64,000 bases of DNA from Paenibacillus sp. Root52 (GCF_001426865.1 NZ_LMFO01000031.1:62001-126000); one strand, 5' to 3'; counted from the stretch's first letter, positions 53,015 to 61,646 are shown. The notes: a model not told the origin generated them from the letters alone. Numbers and translations: made by a program.

Positions 53015-53795
53015 TGTCTATCTGGCTGTTGTATTTGCCATCCTATACGCACCGATCGCTTACCTGATCTTCTATTCCTTTAATAGTGGCGGTCATATGC
53101 GAAGCTTTGAAGGATTTACATTGGAGTGGTATAGGGAAGTATTTGCGGATACTCGCTTGCTTATTATCGTTTTGAATACCTTTGTTATTGCGCTGTTATC
53201 CTCGGCCATTTCTACAATGCTGGGTGTGGCGGGTGCGCTCGCCATCTACCATGTACGCCGCAAACGAACAAAGAGTACCTTGTTATCACTGAATAACGTA
53301 CTGATCGTCAGTCCCGATGTAATCATCGGTGCTTCGTTCCTCATTCTGTTTACGATGATTGGTATTAAGCTAGGCTTTACTTCGGTTCTGCTTTCTCATA
53401 TTGCATTCAGCGTGCCGATCGTCGTCATTATGGTGCTGCCGAAACTACAGGAGATGAGCCCAACCTTGATGGATGCGGCGCGTGACCTCGGGGCGGGGTC
53501 GTGGCAGATTCTAACGCGTGTGGTACTGCCGTATGTGAAGCCAGGCATATTTGCTGGATTTTTCATGGCACTAACCTATTCACTAGATGATTTTGCGGTA
53601 ACCTTCTTCGTCACAGGAAACGGCTACTCTACGCTCTCCGTAGAGATCTATTCACGGGCACGCCAAGGTGTATCCTTGTCCATCAACGCATTGTCCACAC
53701 TGTTGTTCCTGCTGACGGTATTGCTCGTTGTGGGCTATTACTTCATTAACCGCCGCGCGGCGCGTACTCCTGCTGGAAGGGGGCTACGTCCATGA
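52989..53795 (+). CDS. potC: spermidine/putrescine ABC permease
   Basis: This 268-residue PotC-type permease has six membrane helices and an EAA loop (A-A-R-D-L-G-A-G-S-W-Q-I-L) near 160. AAGGAGG lies upstream, inside potB. Its stop overlaps the potD start by 4 bp. Confidence 0.92.
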   Translation: MGRNGKLSNVYLAVVFAILYAPIAYLIFYSFNSGGHMRSFEGFTLEWYREVFADTRLLIIVLNTFVIALLSSAISTMLGVAGALAIYHVRRKRTKSTLLSLNNVLIVSPDVIIGASFLILFTMIGIKLGFTSVLLSHIAFSVPIVVIMVLPKLQEMSPTLMDAARDLGAGSWQILTRVVLPYVKPGIFAGFFMALTYSLDDFAVTFFVTGNGYSTLSVEIYSRARQGVSLSINALSTLLFLLTVLLVVGYYFINRRAARTPAGRGLRP

Positions 53796-54865
53796 AGCAA
53801 TTGGTACGGACATTTGCACTTGTCTTTGTGGCGGCCTTTGCCTTGATGATCCTTACGTCTTATCTGAACAAGAGCCAAGGCTATTCTGGCGGCAATACGC
53901 TGACCATCTATAATTGGGGCGATTATATTGATCCAGATCTGCTGACGGAGTTTGAGGAAGAGACAGGCATGAAGGTCATCTACCAGACGTTTGACTCCAA
54001 TGAAGCGATGCTGACCAAGATTGAGCAGGGGGGAACCACGTTCGATGTGGCGATTCCTTCCGAGTATGCGATTAGCAAAATGAAAGAAGAGAACCTGCTC
54101 GTTGCCTTGGATCATAGCAAACTGCCTAATCTGAAGAACATTGACGCCCGGTTCATGAACCTATCGTTTGACGAGGACAACAAGTTCTCCATTCCTTATT
54201 TCTGGGGAACGGTAGGTGTTGTGTTCAACCCTGAACTGGTCGATGGGCTGACATTTGAGAGTTGGAACGATCTGTGGGACCCACGCCTGAAGAATCAGAT
54301 TCTCTTACTCGACGGTGCTCGTGAAGTCATGGGAATGGGGCTGAACAGCCTGGGTTATTCCCTGAACGATACCAATGAGGATCACCTGCAAGAGGCACTC
54401 GCGAAGCTGTCTACGCTAACGCCTAACGTTAGAGCAATCGTCGGAGATGAGATCAAAATGTTGCTCGCCAACGAGGAAGCCGCAGTTGGGCTCGTCTGGT
54501 CTGGAGACGCGTCTGAGATTATGGATGAGAACGACAAATTGGACTATATGGTGCCAGAGGAAGGTTCGAATCTATGGTTCGATAACATGGTCATTCCTAC
54601 CACCGCAAGGAATATTGAGGGAGCGCATCAGTTTATCAATTTCATGTTAGATCCAGATCATGCTGCTCGTAATGCTGAGTACGTGGGGTATTCCACCCCG
54701 AATGCCGCTGCATTAGAGCTATTGCCTGAGGACATCACTGAGGATGAACGCTTTTATCCCGATGAGACGCTGACAGGTAAGCTTGAAGTGTACGATAATT
54801 TGGGCAAAAAAATGCTCTCGCATTACAATGACTTGTTCCTGGAGTTTAAAATGCATAGCAAATAG
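53792..54865 (+). CDS. potD: spermidine/putrescine-binding protein
   Basis: This 357-residue binding protein begins its mature part with L-T-I-Y-N-W-G-D-Y-I-D, the PotD hallmark, and keeps F-D-V-A-I-P-S-E-Y and the W-S-G-D-A-S-E-I region. The N-terminus is a single hydrophobic helix (about 6-25) without a lipobox cysteine. It may be membrane-anchored rather than lipid-anchored, unlike many Gram-positive PotD proteins. Its start overlaps potC. Repeat copies D and E bracket the operon. Confidence 0.93.
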   Translation: MKQLVRTFALVFVAAFALMILTSYLNKSQGYSGGNTLTIYNWGDYIDPDLLTEFEEETGMKVIYQTFDSNEAMLTKIEQGGTTFDVAIPSEYAISKMKEENLLVALDHSKLPNLKNIDARFMNLSFDEDNKFSIPYFWGTVGVVFNPELVDGLTFESWNDLWDPRLKNQILLLDGAREVMGMGLNSLGYSLNDTNEDHLQEALAKLSTLTPNVRAIVGDEIKMLLANEEAAVGLVWSGDASEIMDENDKLDYMVPEEGSNLWFDNMVIPTTARNIEGAHQFINFMLDPDHAARNAEYVGYSTPNAAALELLPEDITEDERFYPDETLTGKLEVYDNLGKKMLSHYNDLFLEFKMHSK

Positions 54866-54921
54866 CCAACATGCTAACGAACCCAACACACCTTATTGGG
54901 CTGAGTTGCAGGGATGATGAA

Positions 54922-55070
54922 TTCTAACGAACTTCAGCGACGCTATTCTGTGAGATAAGAGGGTAGAATGCCAAAAGTAACTCTAATTATCATAAATAAC
55001 GATGCTGAGATTCGTTAAATCTCAAACAAGTGTGAAATGGAGTCAATAGCGTGTCTACGGTTCGTTAGAA
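54922..55070. repeat. 149-bp element with 26-bp terminal inverted repeats
   Basis: The left arm begins TTCTAACGAAC and ends ACGCTATT (54922-54947). The right arm is its imperfect inverse, AATAGCGT...GTTCGTTAGAA (55045-55070). Of 26 positions, 19 or more agree. The interior has no ORF. It is a different family from copies A-F and occurs once here. Confidence 0.75.
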
Positions 55071-55080
55071 AAAATAAAAA

Positions 55081-55121
55081 GGGGTGTATCTCGTCATACG
55101 CATGTTGACGAGATGCACCCC
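55081..55121 (-). terminator. terminator reading on the minus strand
   Basis: GGGGTGTATCTCGTCA (55081-55096) pairs with TGACGAGATGCACCCC (55106-55121). On the minus strand it is followed by TTTTTATTTTTT. It would end transcripts from the LiaF-like gene that pass through copy E. Confidence 0.8.
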
Positions 55122-55140
55122 ATTTCACCCAAATCACAAA

Positions 55141-55196
55141 ACGAAAGATCCCCTGAACTATACTAATAAGTTCAGGGGATCTTTCGTTTTTTTTTC
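55141..55196 (+). terminator. potABCD terminator
   Basis: A perfect 19-bp stem (55141-55159 with 55169-55187) is followed by nine T. Confidence 0.92.
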
Positions 55197-55229
55197 CTTA
55201 CCCTACTTCTAGAGCTAATAGCGAAGGTA

Positions 55230-55446
55230 GGTCTATGTTTATTTTACACGTTAACGTAGAGGGCAGAAATAAGCTGGAGAAGCGGAGCGTTCGCCTGAAA
55301 GCTTTCTGAAGGAAAGCTACATCGGAAGCATAAGCTAACCCCGGATTTTACCCTTCATAGAAGGGGAATCAAAGAAATCTGGGGATAACAGCGATCAGAA
55401 GATTATTCTGCACTCGGAGTGACTAAGTGTAAATGTCCAATGGTCT
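55230..55446 (+). repeat. structured inverted-repeat element, copy E
   Basis: The interior matches copies D and F (GGGCAGAAATAA, GAAGCGGAGCGTTCGCC, AAAGCTTTCTGAAGGAAAGCT-like hairpin, AAATCTGGGGATAACAGCG), with apical hairpin CCCTTCATAGAAGGGG. The ends (GTCTATG...TTTTACAC and GTGTAAATGTCC...GGTCTAC) are diverged. The right end overlaps the stop codon of the LiaF-like gene. Confidence 0.85.
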
Positions 55447-55945
55447 ACATGTGCTTTTTGCGACCGACAATGAGCCATGCCCCGCCCATAATTAGCACAA
55501 TCGCTACAATAGGCTGGAAGAAGGACATGCTGTTTAACATCGAGCCAATCGACATTACCGCGAAGAACAGCAAGAAGAGCACGGTCAGAATGTTGATCGG
55601 AATCAACAACCATTTGTTACGTCCACCGAACCAATACAATTCGAACAGACCCACAGCTACCGCAAGAATAAAGCCAGGCCACATCGTTCCCCAGTTATCA
55701 AACAGCATCGCGATTTGGCACACAATACCTGTAGTGAGTAAAATACCGCCGGGAACGAGCAGGCCAACCCCTCGGCCGATCATGGAGAAGTAGAGCCAGT
55801 GGAAGAATAATCCCAGAGGGATAATGAATAATGTAGGCCAGAATGTGGCGAAGATCATCCCTGGACCGACTGAACCTCCCTGGTTCAGAATTAAGTACAC
55901 ACCTAGCAGGATGAGGACAGGCGCAAAGATTGCACGTTTTGCCAT
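55445..55945 (-). CDS. LiaF/DUF5668-like membrane protein
   Basis: This 166-residue protein has five or six membrane segments beginning A-I-F-A-P-V-L-I-L-L-G-V-Y-L-I-L-N-Q-G. The early P-V-L-I-L-L-G segment and G-P-G-M-I-F-A-T-F-W-P match LiaF-type transmembrane domains, but the cytoplasmic LiaF domain is absent. AAAGGGAGA precedes the start at 55945. The stop lies within the end of repeat copy E, so the element may have supplied the 3' end. Function unknown. Confidence 0.7.
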   Translation of the reverse strand: MAKRAIFAPVLILLGVYLILNQGGSVGPGMIFATFWPTLFIIPLGLFFHWLYFSMIGRGVGLLVPGGILLTTGIVCQIAMLFDNWGTMWPGFILAVAVGLFELYWFGGRNKWLLIPINILTVLFLLFFAVMSIGSMLNSMSFFQPIVAIVLIMGGAWLIVGRKKHM

Positions 55946-56042
55946 CGTAGTGTTCTCCCTTTCTCTTCGTTTTACGAACGTTGTCATTTCAATATACACA
56001 GCATACCATGAATTGGAAAAGAATAACCTCAGTCCTTGGCGT

Positions 56043-56073
56043 TAAAAAGAACCTAGACTTAAGTCTAGGTTCT
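56043..56073 (-). terminator. terminator of the CDF gene
   Basis: AGAACCTAGACTT and AAGTCTAGGTTCT form a perfect 26-bp palindrome (56048-56073), followed on the minus strand by five T. Confidence 0.88.
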
Positions 56074-56123
56074 GCGTTCTCATCCATATGATCTACCATT
56101 AGGTTCAACAGGGTAGGTCAAGT

Positions 56124-57128
56124 CTATTTTTGTGAAATGTCAGCATGCTTCTTGCCCCAGCTATTTACGCCGTCATCCTCAATAATGGAGATCGCTGCAT
56201 CGGCAATGTCCGGGTTGGTCATCAGTTTCTCCTGAATACGGAATTTGATATCATCCGCATCTGCGAGGGATAGACCTTTAGTTAGCTCGATCAGACCTTC
56301 TACATGATAGTAGCGACCTTCCTGAATGATACGCATCATCTGGATATCGGCCACATGGGTATCTGCGAGAATGGTCTGGGATACTTTATCCTCAATATCC
56401 TGCGGAGCAGCTACGCCGATGAGTCCGATCATATTGTCATAACCTACTCGGAAGGCTACTGCGATCATGAGACAACCAATGATCGTAGTTACGATGCCGT
56501 CGAGCAGAGCGAAGTTGGTCAGCGCAATGACCACAACCGAGATCAGGGCAAGCATCGCCCCAAGTACAGCCACCACATCTTCGTAGAATACGAGACGGGT
56601 TGGTGGTGCAGCGCGGCCTACGTTTTTGATGGCGGCAGGTACGAGTCCGAATCCTGTTGCTTTGGGTGCACGAGCTTCTTTCAGGATTTCCTTCATCGCT
56701 TTGATCAGAATGGCTCCATCAATCAAGATGTTTAACACGAGTACACCGATGTTAATCCACAAGCCACCCGTATGACCAACCGGATGCTGCAACAAATGAA
56801 TACCCTCGTGAATGGTTTCGTAGGCCATGATGGTGACCACGATAACGGCGATCATGCAGAAAATGTTAATGACACGCCCGAACCCTGTGGGGAATCGTGG
56901 AGTTGGTTTTTTCTCGGACAATACACTTCCGACAAATACAAACCCCTGATTAATCGCGTCAGCCAAAGAGTGCATCGCCGAGGCGAACATGGCACCACTA
57001 CCACTGAATAGGAAGGCTCCTCCTTTGCATAGAGCAAGTACCGCATTTCCTGCCATGGCTACGGCAGAGGATGTGTTTCCTTTTTTGACGAGAGACATCA
57101 AGCTCTCAGACTTCGGTTGTTCAGCCAC
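56124..57128 (-). CDS. cation diffusion facilitator family transporter
   Basis: This 334-residue CDF protein has about six membrane helices. The metal motif in TM2 reads H-S-L-A-D-A-I-N-Q. In TM5 it reads E-D-V-V-A-V-L-G rather than HxxxD, as in the ZNT9-type subgroup. A C-terminal cytoplasmic domain follows (about 250-334). The start is GTG at 57128 with GGGAGGAA nine bases upstream; an ATG at 57203 lacks this. Zinc or manganese export is expected, but the altered TM5 site makes the ion uncertain. Confidence 0.85.
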   Translation of the reverse strand: MAEQPKSESLMSLVKKGNTSSAVAMAGNAVLALCKGGAFLFSGSGAMFASAMHSLADAINQGFVFVGSVLSEKKPTPRFPTGFGRVINIFCMIAVIVVTIMAYETIHEGIHLLQHPVGHTGGLWINIGVLVLNILIDGAILIKAMKEILKEARAPKATGFGLVPAAIKNVGRAAPPTRLVFYEDVVAVLGAMLALISVVVIALTNFALLDGIVTTIIGCLMIAVAFRVGYDNMIGLIGVAAPQDIEDKVSQTILADTHVADIQMMRIIQEGRYYHVEGLIELTKGLSLADADDIKFRIQEKLMTNPDIADAAISIIEDDGVNSWGKKHADISQK

Positions 57129-57322
57129 TTCGAATGTTCCTCCCAGAAATATGTGATAGGTGTAGAAAGACAGTCCTGATCTGGATAGCATGTGCATTCC
57201 CACTAAATGTTATTATAACCGTCTTTACATATCCCAGCATTATGCAAAAAAGGTCATATCATCAACTGGCTAGTATAGATACTTGAAGACAGGAGGAGCG
57301 TATATGGCAATGCCATACAACC

Positions 57323-57919
57323 TCAGTATTCAATCGCGTCCAAGGCGCGTAAATTCTCGTTGGATTGCTCCAAAAGCTCTGTGAATGTCCCAGCCACATA
57401 ATAGATAAAGTCGGGGTCATGCTTGTACAGAATGATCTGTCCATATGTCCCTTCTGCTGTTGGATCGAAATCGAACATTAGATATAGGGAACCACCTCCC
57501 AGCATACCGAAGGGAACCCATTTCTTTTGAAACAGATAAGGCTTGATTCGAGCATCCAGTTTGCTCATCTCCTCAGCAGTGTAGAAGTCTTCCAACTTAT
57601 TCTCTACAACTGTGGATTGCTCTCTGTGAATCTTCTCTAGCGATAATAGATAAAATGCGGTGTCTTCGTTGCCTTCGGCATCGGTGGGATATAGGATATG
57701 AAAGCCGTAGCCACTCCCATTTTTGCGTTTGTAAAATGCACGGAAATCTGCGGGTAACTGCACGCTATGTTCCTGCTCGAATGCATCCAATTGTTCATCT
57801 GTGACACCATCCAGCTCACGATAGGCGCTGAGTAGCTCCTGATTTTCCTCATCTTGTACTTTCTCATCTAATAAACCGTCTAGCTCGTCCATCAATGCAT
57901 ATATACGTTGTTCCGGCAT
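57323..57919 (-). CDS. SMI1/KNR4-family protein
   Basis: This 198-residue protein has the SMI1/KNR4 motif near 40-70 (G-V-T-D-E-Q-L-D-A-F-E-Q-E-H-S-V-Q-L-P-A-D-F-R-A-F-Y) and W-V-P-F-G near 135. The family includes immunity proteins for contact-dependent toxins and solitary regulators. No toxin gene is near, so it is an orphan here. The ATG at 57919 has GGAGGG six bases upstream. It is monocistronic. Confidence 0.85.
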   Translation of the reverse strand: MPEQRIYALMDELDGLLDEKVQDEENQELLSAYRELDGVTDEQLDAFEQEHSVQLPADFRAFYKRKNGSGYGFHILYPTDAEGNEDTAFYLLSLEKIHREQSTVVENKLEDFYTAEEMSKLDARIKPYLFQKKWVPFGMLGGGSLYLMFDFDPTAEGTYGQIILYKHDPDFIYYVAGTFTELLEQSNENLRALDAIEY

Positions 57920-58089
57920 GCCCATCCCTCCAGTGAACTATTGAAATACAAGTGGTGAATGATGTACAAAATAAGCCTCGTCTGATTTCACCTCATATTA
58001 TAGGTATAATCCGGAAAGTCTCACAAGAATCGCGAGTCCTTGTCTATATGCTACATTGGTCTCAGGTTTTAGCACCCGTAACAACCCAA

Positions 58090-58131
58090 AAAAGCGTGAG
58101 CGACAGGGGAGATACCTGTGCCACGCTTTAT
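58090..58131 (-). terminator. terminator of the esterase-dioxygenase operon
   Basis: AAAGCGTG...ACAGG and CCTGT...CACGCTTT pair in a long interrupted stem. On the minus strand it is followed by six T. The plus strand also has a T-rich end. Confidence 0.8.
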
Positions 58132-58160
58132 TTTATTCGTATCTTTTACGATCCAATGAT

Positions 58161-58931
58161 TTAATCAAACTTCCAACAGGACAGACTTAGATTGCCCAGC
58201 TGATAGGCTTTGAACATCAAGGTCGCTTGTTTGTTGCGATCCCCGGCACCCATTGCAATTAGCAATGGTACGAAGTGTTCTGGTGTAGGCACGGCTGCTT
58301 GCGCAGAAGGAGCAAGTGTATCGTAGGCAAACAGAGACTCGGTATCCCAGTTCTCCAATTTGTCCTGTAACCAATGGTCGAACTCCAGCGCCCAAGGGTC
58401 TATTTCGTTGCTGCCCCAGTTTAGACGACGGAGATTATGCACAGTTCCACCGCTGCCAATAACAAGAACATCTTGCTCGCGCAAGGAAGCGAGTGCTTGT
58501 CCTACCTGATACTGCTGTTCCCCTGTCAGGTATCGGTTCACGGACAAAGCGACAACAGGAATGTCGGCATCAGGGTAGAGAAGGCGAAGCACAACCCATG
58601 CCCCGTGATCCAAGCCGCGTACATCATCTGTCTGCACCGGAATTCCGGCTTCCGTGAATAGACGCTCGACCTCAGTCGTCGTCTCAGCATGTCCTTGAGC
58701 AGGGTATTTGATCTGATACAATTCGGGCTGGAATCCGCCAAAATCATAAATTGTCTCATACTCCGCGACAGAAGAGACTTGTTGCATCGTTGCTTCCCAG
58801 TGAGCGGAGAACAACACGATCGCTTTAGGTTTAGGTAGTGTTTGTCCGAGTTCCTGCAAAAATTCAGTGTATGCATTTTCCTCCAATGCAAGGGATGGAG
58901 CACCGTGTGCAATAAATAGAGATGGCATCAT
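58161..58931 (-). CDS. LigB/DODA-type extradiol dioxygenase (YgiD-like)
   Basis: This 256-residue protein shows the DODA-type class III extradiol features: F-I-A-H-G-A-P near the start, F-S-A-H-W-E near 45, G-L-D-H-G-A-W near 107 and a late P-E-H-F-V-P-L. Members open catechol rings, for example 4,5-cleavage of DOPA, using non-heme metal. The start overlaps the upstream esterase stop (TAATG). The substrate is unknown. Confidence 0.88.
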   Translation of the reverse strand: MMPSLFIAHGAPSLALEENAYTEFLQELGQTLPKPKAIVLFSAHWEATMQQVSSVAEYETIYDFGGFQPELYQIKYPAQGHAETTTEVERLFTEAGIPVQTDDVRGLDHGAWVVLRLLYPDADIPVVALSVNRYLTGEQQYQVGQALASLREQDVLVIGSGGTVHNLRRLNWGSNEIDPWALEFDHWLQDKLENWDTESLFAYDTLAPSAQAAVPTPEHFVPLLIAMGAGDRNKQATLMFKAYQLGNLSLSCWKFD

Positions 58932-59605
58932 TATGAATTCAGTCCTTTCGGTTCTTCGTTCATCAGATTTGCATCTGTCCGAAGGAAGTGTTGGAATTGC
59001 TGGTATAGCTCGGGGGTCACATGGTGCCCGCCGTGATAAGGTACATAAGTCACGTGCTCTGTATATTGACGGAAGAAATTCGCATTATCTTCACCCAACT
59101 GCAGTGGGAATAGATGATCCTGATCGCCATGGGAGACAAACGCAGATAATGCTGGATTCGGTTGTAGTGTGTACTCGTTTTTTACAAAATGGGGTAGATA
59201 ACCACTCATCGCGACAATGCCTTTGATTGCATCTCCCATCACGAGGGCAAGAGTCATCGCCATAATAGCACCTTGGCTGAACCCAGCTACATAACGTCGT
59301 GAAGGGTCAATAGCATACTTGGAGGACAGTTCAACTATTAATTGCTGTAGTCCCTGGACAGACGCATCATATAATTCACGGATTGGATTGCCAATGCTCT
59401 TGATCTGAAAAAATGCATAACCGCCGCCTTGGACGATCGGCCCACGCACCGCAACGATAATAAAATCAGACTGCAAAGGCTCCATTAAACGAAGCATGTC
59501 TTGTTCATCTGATCCCATGCCGTGCAGGGCGAAGATGACGGGATACTGTTGATCTGCATTGTAATGAGCAGGAAGACGGACTTCATGAATATATGCTGAT
59601 TGCAT
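58931..59605 (-). CDS. alpha/beta hydrolase (carboxylesterase/phospholipase type)
   Basis: This 224-residue protein has the alpha/beta hydrolase nucleophile elbow G-F-S-Q-G-A near residue 113, D near 175 (S-H-G-D-Q-D) and H near 205 (H-G-G-H-H). The N-terminal V-I-F-A-L-H-G-M-G segment is the oxyanion loop. The start at 59605 follows AAGGTGG. Its stop overlaps the LigB start, so the two are co-translated. The pairing of a hydrolase with a ring-opening dioxygenase suggests breakdown of an aromatic ester. Confidence 0.88.
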   Translation of the reverse strand: MQSAYIHEVRLPAHYNADQQYPVIFALHGMGSDEQDMLRLMEPLQSDFIIVAVRGPIVQGGGYAFFQIKSIGNPIRELYDASVQGLQQLIVELSSKYAIDPSRRYVAGFSQGAIMAMTLALVMGDAIKGIVAMSGYLPHFVKNEYTLQPNPALSAFVSHGDQDHLFPLQLGEDNANFFRQYTEHVTYVPYHGGHHVTPELYQQFQHFLRTDANLMNEEPKGLNS

Positions 59606-59832
59606 TGGAAACACCACCTTGGTAAGAAATGAGAAGCTTCTATTTTGAAAATCAAAAAGTTCACCAATATGAAATAATTATTCTTATTTATGAACAAAAT
59701 TTATCATGCATTTATTGTGAGGTCAACATCTTTTTTGTATTATAGAACTATGTTGTGTATAGGGAATATTGGTGGAGATAGGTTTGGGTCATTTCAATGG
59801 GTTTACAACTTATGATCAAGGACGTGATAAGC

Positions 59833-60198
59833 ATGTTAAAAGGTATTGTCCCTATTCTGAGGATGTTTGATGAAAACAAGGCAAAAGAGTTCTACCTGGA
59901 CTACCTCGGTTTTCAATTGGATTGGGAGCATCGATTTGAGCCGGATATGCCCTTATATATGCAGATTTCGCGTGATACAATTATCATCCATCTATCGGAG
60001 CATCATGGGGATTGTACGCCCGGAGCGGCGCTACGAGTAGAGACAGACGATGTGCAAGCGTTGCATCAGCAACTTCAACTCTCCAACTACAAATATGCCC
60101 GACCCGGTGTTGAGGACACGCCTTGGCATTCAAGGGAGATGAATGTAACTGATCCGTTTGGTAACCGAATTATTTTTGCTCAGACCATGACGGAGTAG
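59833..60198 (+). CDS. VOC/glyoxalase-bleomycin resistance family protein
   Basis: This 121-residue protein has the paired beta-alpha-beta modules of the VOC superfamily: I-V-P-I-L-R-M-F-D-E-N-K-A-K-E-F-Y-L-D-Y-L-G-F near the start and M-N-V-T-D-P-F-G-N-R-I-I-F at the end. It is similar in size to bleomycin-binding proteins. The start is uncertain: 59833 has AAGGA upstream, and in-frame ATGs occur at 59797 and 59812. The XRE-cupin gene follows 32 bp downstream. Confidence 0.82.
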   Translation: MLKGIVPILRMFDENKAKEFYLDYLGFQLDWEHRFEPDMPLYMQISRDTIIIHLSEHHGDCTPGAALRVETDDVQALHQQLQLSNYKYARPGVEDTPWHSREMNVTDPFGNRIIFAQTMTE

Positions 60199-60230
60199 TT
60201 CGTTTATACAGGGAAGGGAGGGGGAGCGAT

Positions 60231-60779
60231 ATGGATATTGGCTCAGCCATCCGTACGATCCGCAAACAGAAACAGATTACAATTATGCAAATGTGCGAAG
60301 GTACAGGCTTGTCCAAAGGATTTATTAGTAATGTGGAAAATAATAAAACATCACCATCGATCGCTACGCTCGAAAGTATAGCCGATTATCTTAACGTGCC
60401 ACTTCCTTATCTGCTGCTGACGCCGGAGCAACGGATGAATGTGGTGCGCAAGCATGAGCGCCAGGAGACCACTGCAGGTAGTGGGCAGATCAAGGTTCAG
60501 CATCTCACCGCTAAGGGGGCCATGCGGTTGTCCATCGTGGAACTTCCACCGGGAGCATCGACAGGCATTAACAAACATGTGGGAGAAGAGAGCCATCTTA
60601 TTCTACAGGGTAAAATTCGCGCAGAGCAGGGCGAGGACGTTGAGCTGCTTGAAGAAGGAGATTCCTTCACTTGGAATGCCATCGTACCGCATGAGGTCGC
60701 CAACGTCGGAGATGAACCGGCCATTGTGTTAATTGCCGTATCGAAGGAGCTGGATTTGGATCAATTGTGGAACGCCTAA
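60231..60779 (+). CDS. XRE-family regulator with C-terminal cupin
   Basis: This 182-residue protein has an XRE helix-turn-helix (about 5-60: I-R-T-I-R-K-Q-K-Q, then T-G-L-S-K-G-F-I-S-N-V-E-N-N-K-T-S-P-S-I). A cupin follows (about 105-175: H-V-G-E-E-S-H-L-I-L-Q-G, then W-N-A-I-V-P-H-E-V). Such regulators often sense small metabolites such as amino acids or polyamines. GGAGGGGGAG precedes the start. It follows the VOC gene and may be co-transcribed. Confidence 0.9.
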   Translation: MDIGSAIRTIRKQKQITIMQMCEGTGLSKGFISNVENNKTSPSIATLESIADYLNVPLPYLLLTPEQRMNVVRKHERQETTAGSGQIKVQHLTAKGAMRLSIVELPPGASTGINKHVGEESHLILQGKIRAEQGEDVELLEEGDSFTWNAIVPHEVANVGDEPAIVLIAVSKELDLDQLWNA

Positions 60780-60849
60780 TCCCTGTGTAGTCCAATGTAG
60801 TGTTGAACGACGACGGAGAGAGCGAAGAATGCCAAGTGAGAGCAAGACA

Positions 60850-60878
60850 AAAAGCCGCCAGAATTGCTCTGACGGCTT
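60850..60878 (-). terminator. terminator of the SDR gene
   Basis: On the minus strand AAGCCGTCAGA pairs with TCTGGCGGCTT and is followed by TTT. The hairpin lies between convergent genes. Confidence 0.8.
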
Positions 60879-60900
60879 CATTTGCATAGGGTTATTTATC

Positions 60901-61620
60901 TTATTGTGGATTTGTTGTCCAGATGCCCGCAGCTTTGACAAATACACGATCCGAGAGTTTAAGTGTGGCCAAAGCAAGTTCAGCTACATCTTCCGCTTGC
61001 ATCATGCGATCTTCGTCGCCGACTTTCAGGCCTGCATTCGTAGCAAGCTCTGTATTTACCGTGCTTGGCGTTAAAGCCGTTACGCGGATATTGGATTTGC
61101 GCACTTCCTGCATGAGGGACTCGGTCATACCCAGCAGAGCGAACTTGGATGCACAATATGCTGAACCCGTAGCGAATCCACGCTCACCTGCCGTAGATGC
61201 GATATTGATAATGCTTCCGCTGCTCTCTTTAATCATGCTTGGCAGTACAGCGCGTGTTACATAATATGTACCCATGACGTTGACATGCAAGATGCGCTCC
61301 CATTCCTCTGGGTCCATATCTAATAGTGTGCCGAAGGTAGCAATACCAGCATTATTAATGAGAATATCGATGGCACCAAGCTCCATCTCGATGGCAGCAA
61401 CAGCTGCCTCAGCCTGTGTACGATCTGAGATATCAGCAATAGCGCTGGTTACTTTGACACCATGCTCTTGACTAAGCGATTGTTGGAGTGCTTGCAAATC
61501 TGAAGCTGTGCGGGCGATCAGTCCAAGATGCACACCTTCTTTGGCAAGTGCCTCTGCGATGGCACGACCAATCCCTTTACCTGCACCAGTGATGATCGCT
61601 GTTCTATTCTTAAGTTCCAT
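60901..61620 (-). CDS. 3-oxoacyl-ACP reductase-like SDR
   Basis: This 239-residue SDR has T-G-A-G-K-G-I-G near residue 12, N-N-A-G near 88, catalytic Ser near 139 (I-A-S-T-A) and Y-C-A-S-K near 153. Length and motifs fit FabG-like reductases of the YvaG/YjdA type, but without a fatty-acid cluster around it the substrate is unknown. AAGGAGG lies nine bases upstream. It is monocistronic. Confidence 0.88.
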   Translation of the reverse strand: MELKNRTAIITGAGKGIGRAIAEALAKEGVHLGLIARTASDLQALQQSLSQEHGVKVTSAIADISDRTQAEAAVAAIEMELGAIDILINNAGIATFGTLLDMDPEEWERILHVNVMGTYYVTRAVLPSMIKESSGSIINIASTAGERGFATGSAYCASKFALLGMTESLMQEVRKSNIRVTALTPSTVNTELATNAGLKVGDEDRMMQAEDVAELALATLKLSDRVFVKAAGIWTTNPQ

Positions 61621-61646
61621 GTGGGTAATTCCTCCTTCGAGATGAT

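Larger units (their letters stand above)
54866..55444. other. 578-bp intergenic region with two repeat elements and terminators
   Basis: No gene is visible. From left to right it holds the 149-bp element (54922-55070), a hairpin terminator for the minus strand, the potABCD terminator, and structured element copy E. Confidence 0.75.
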
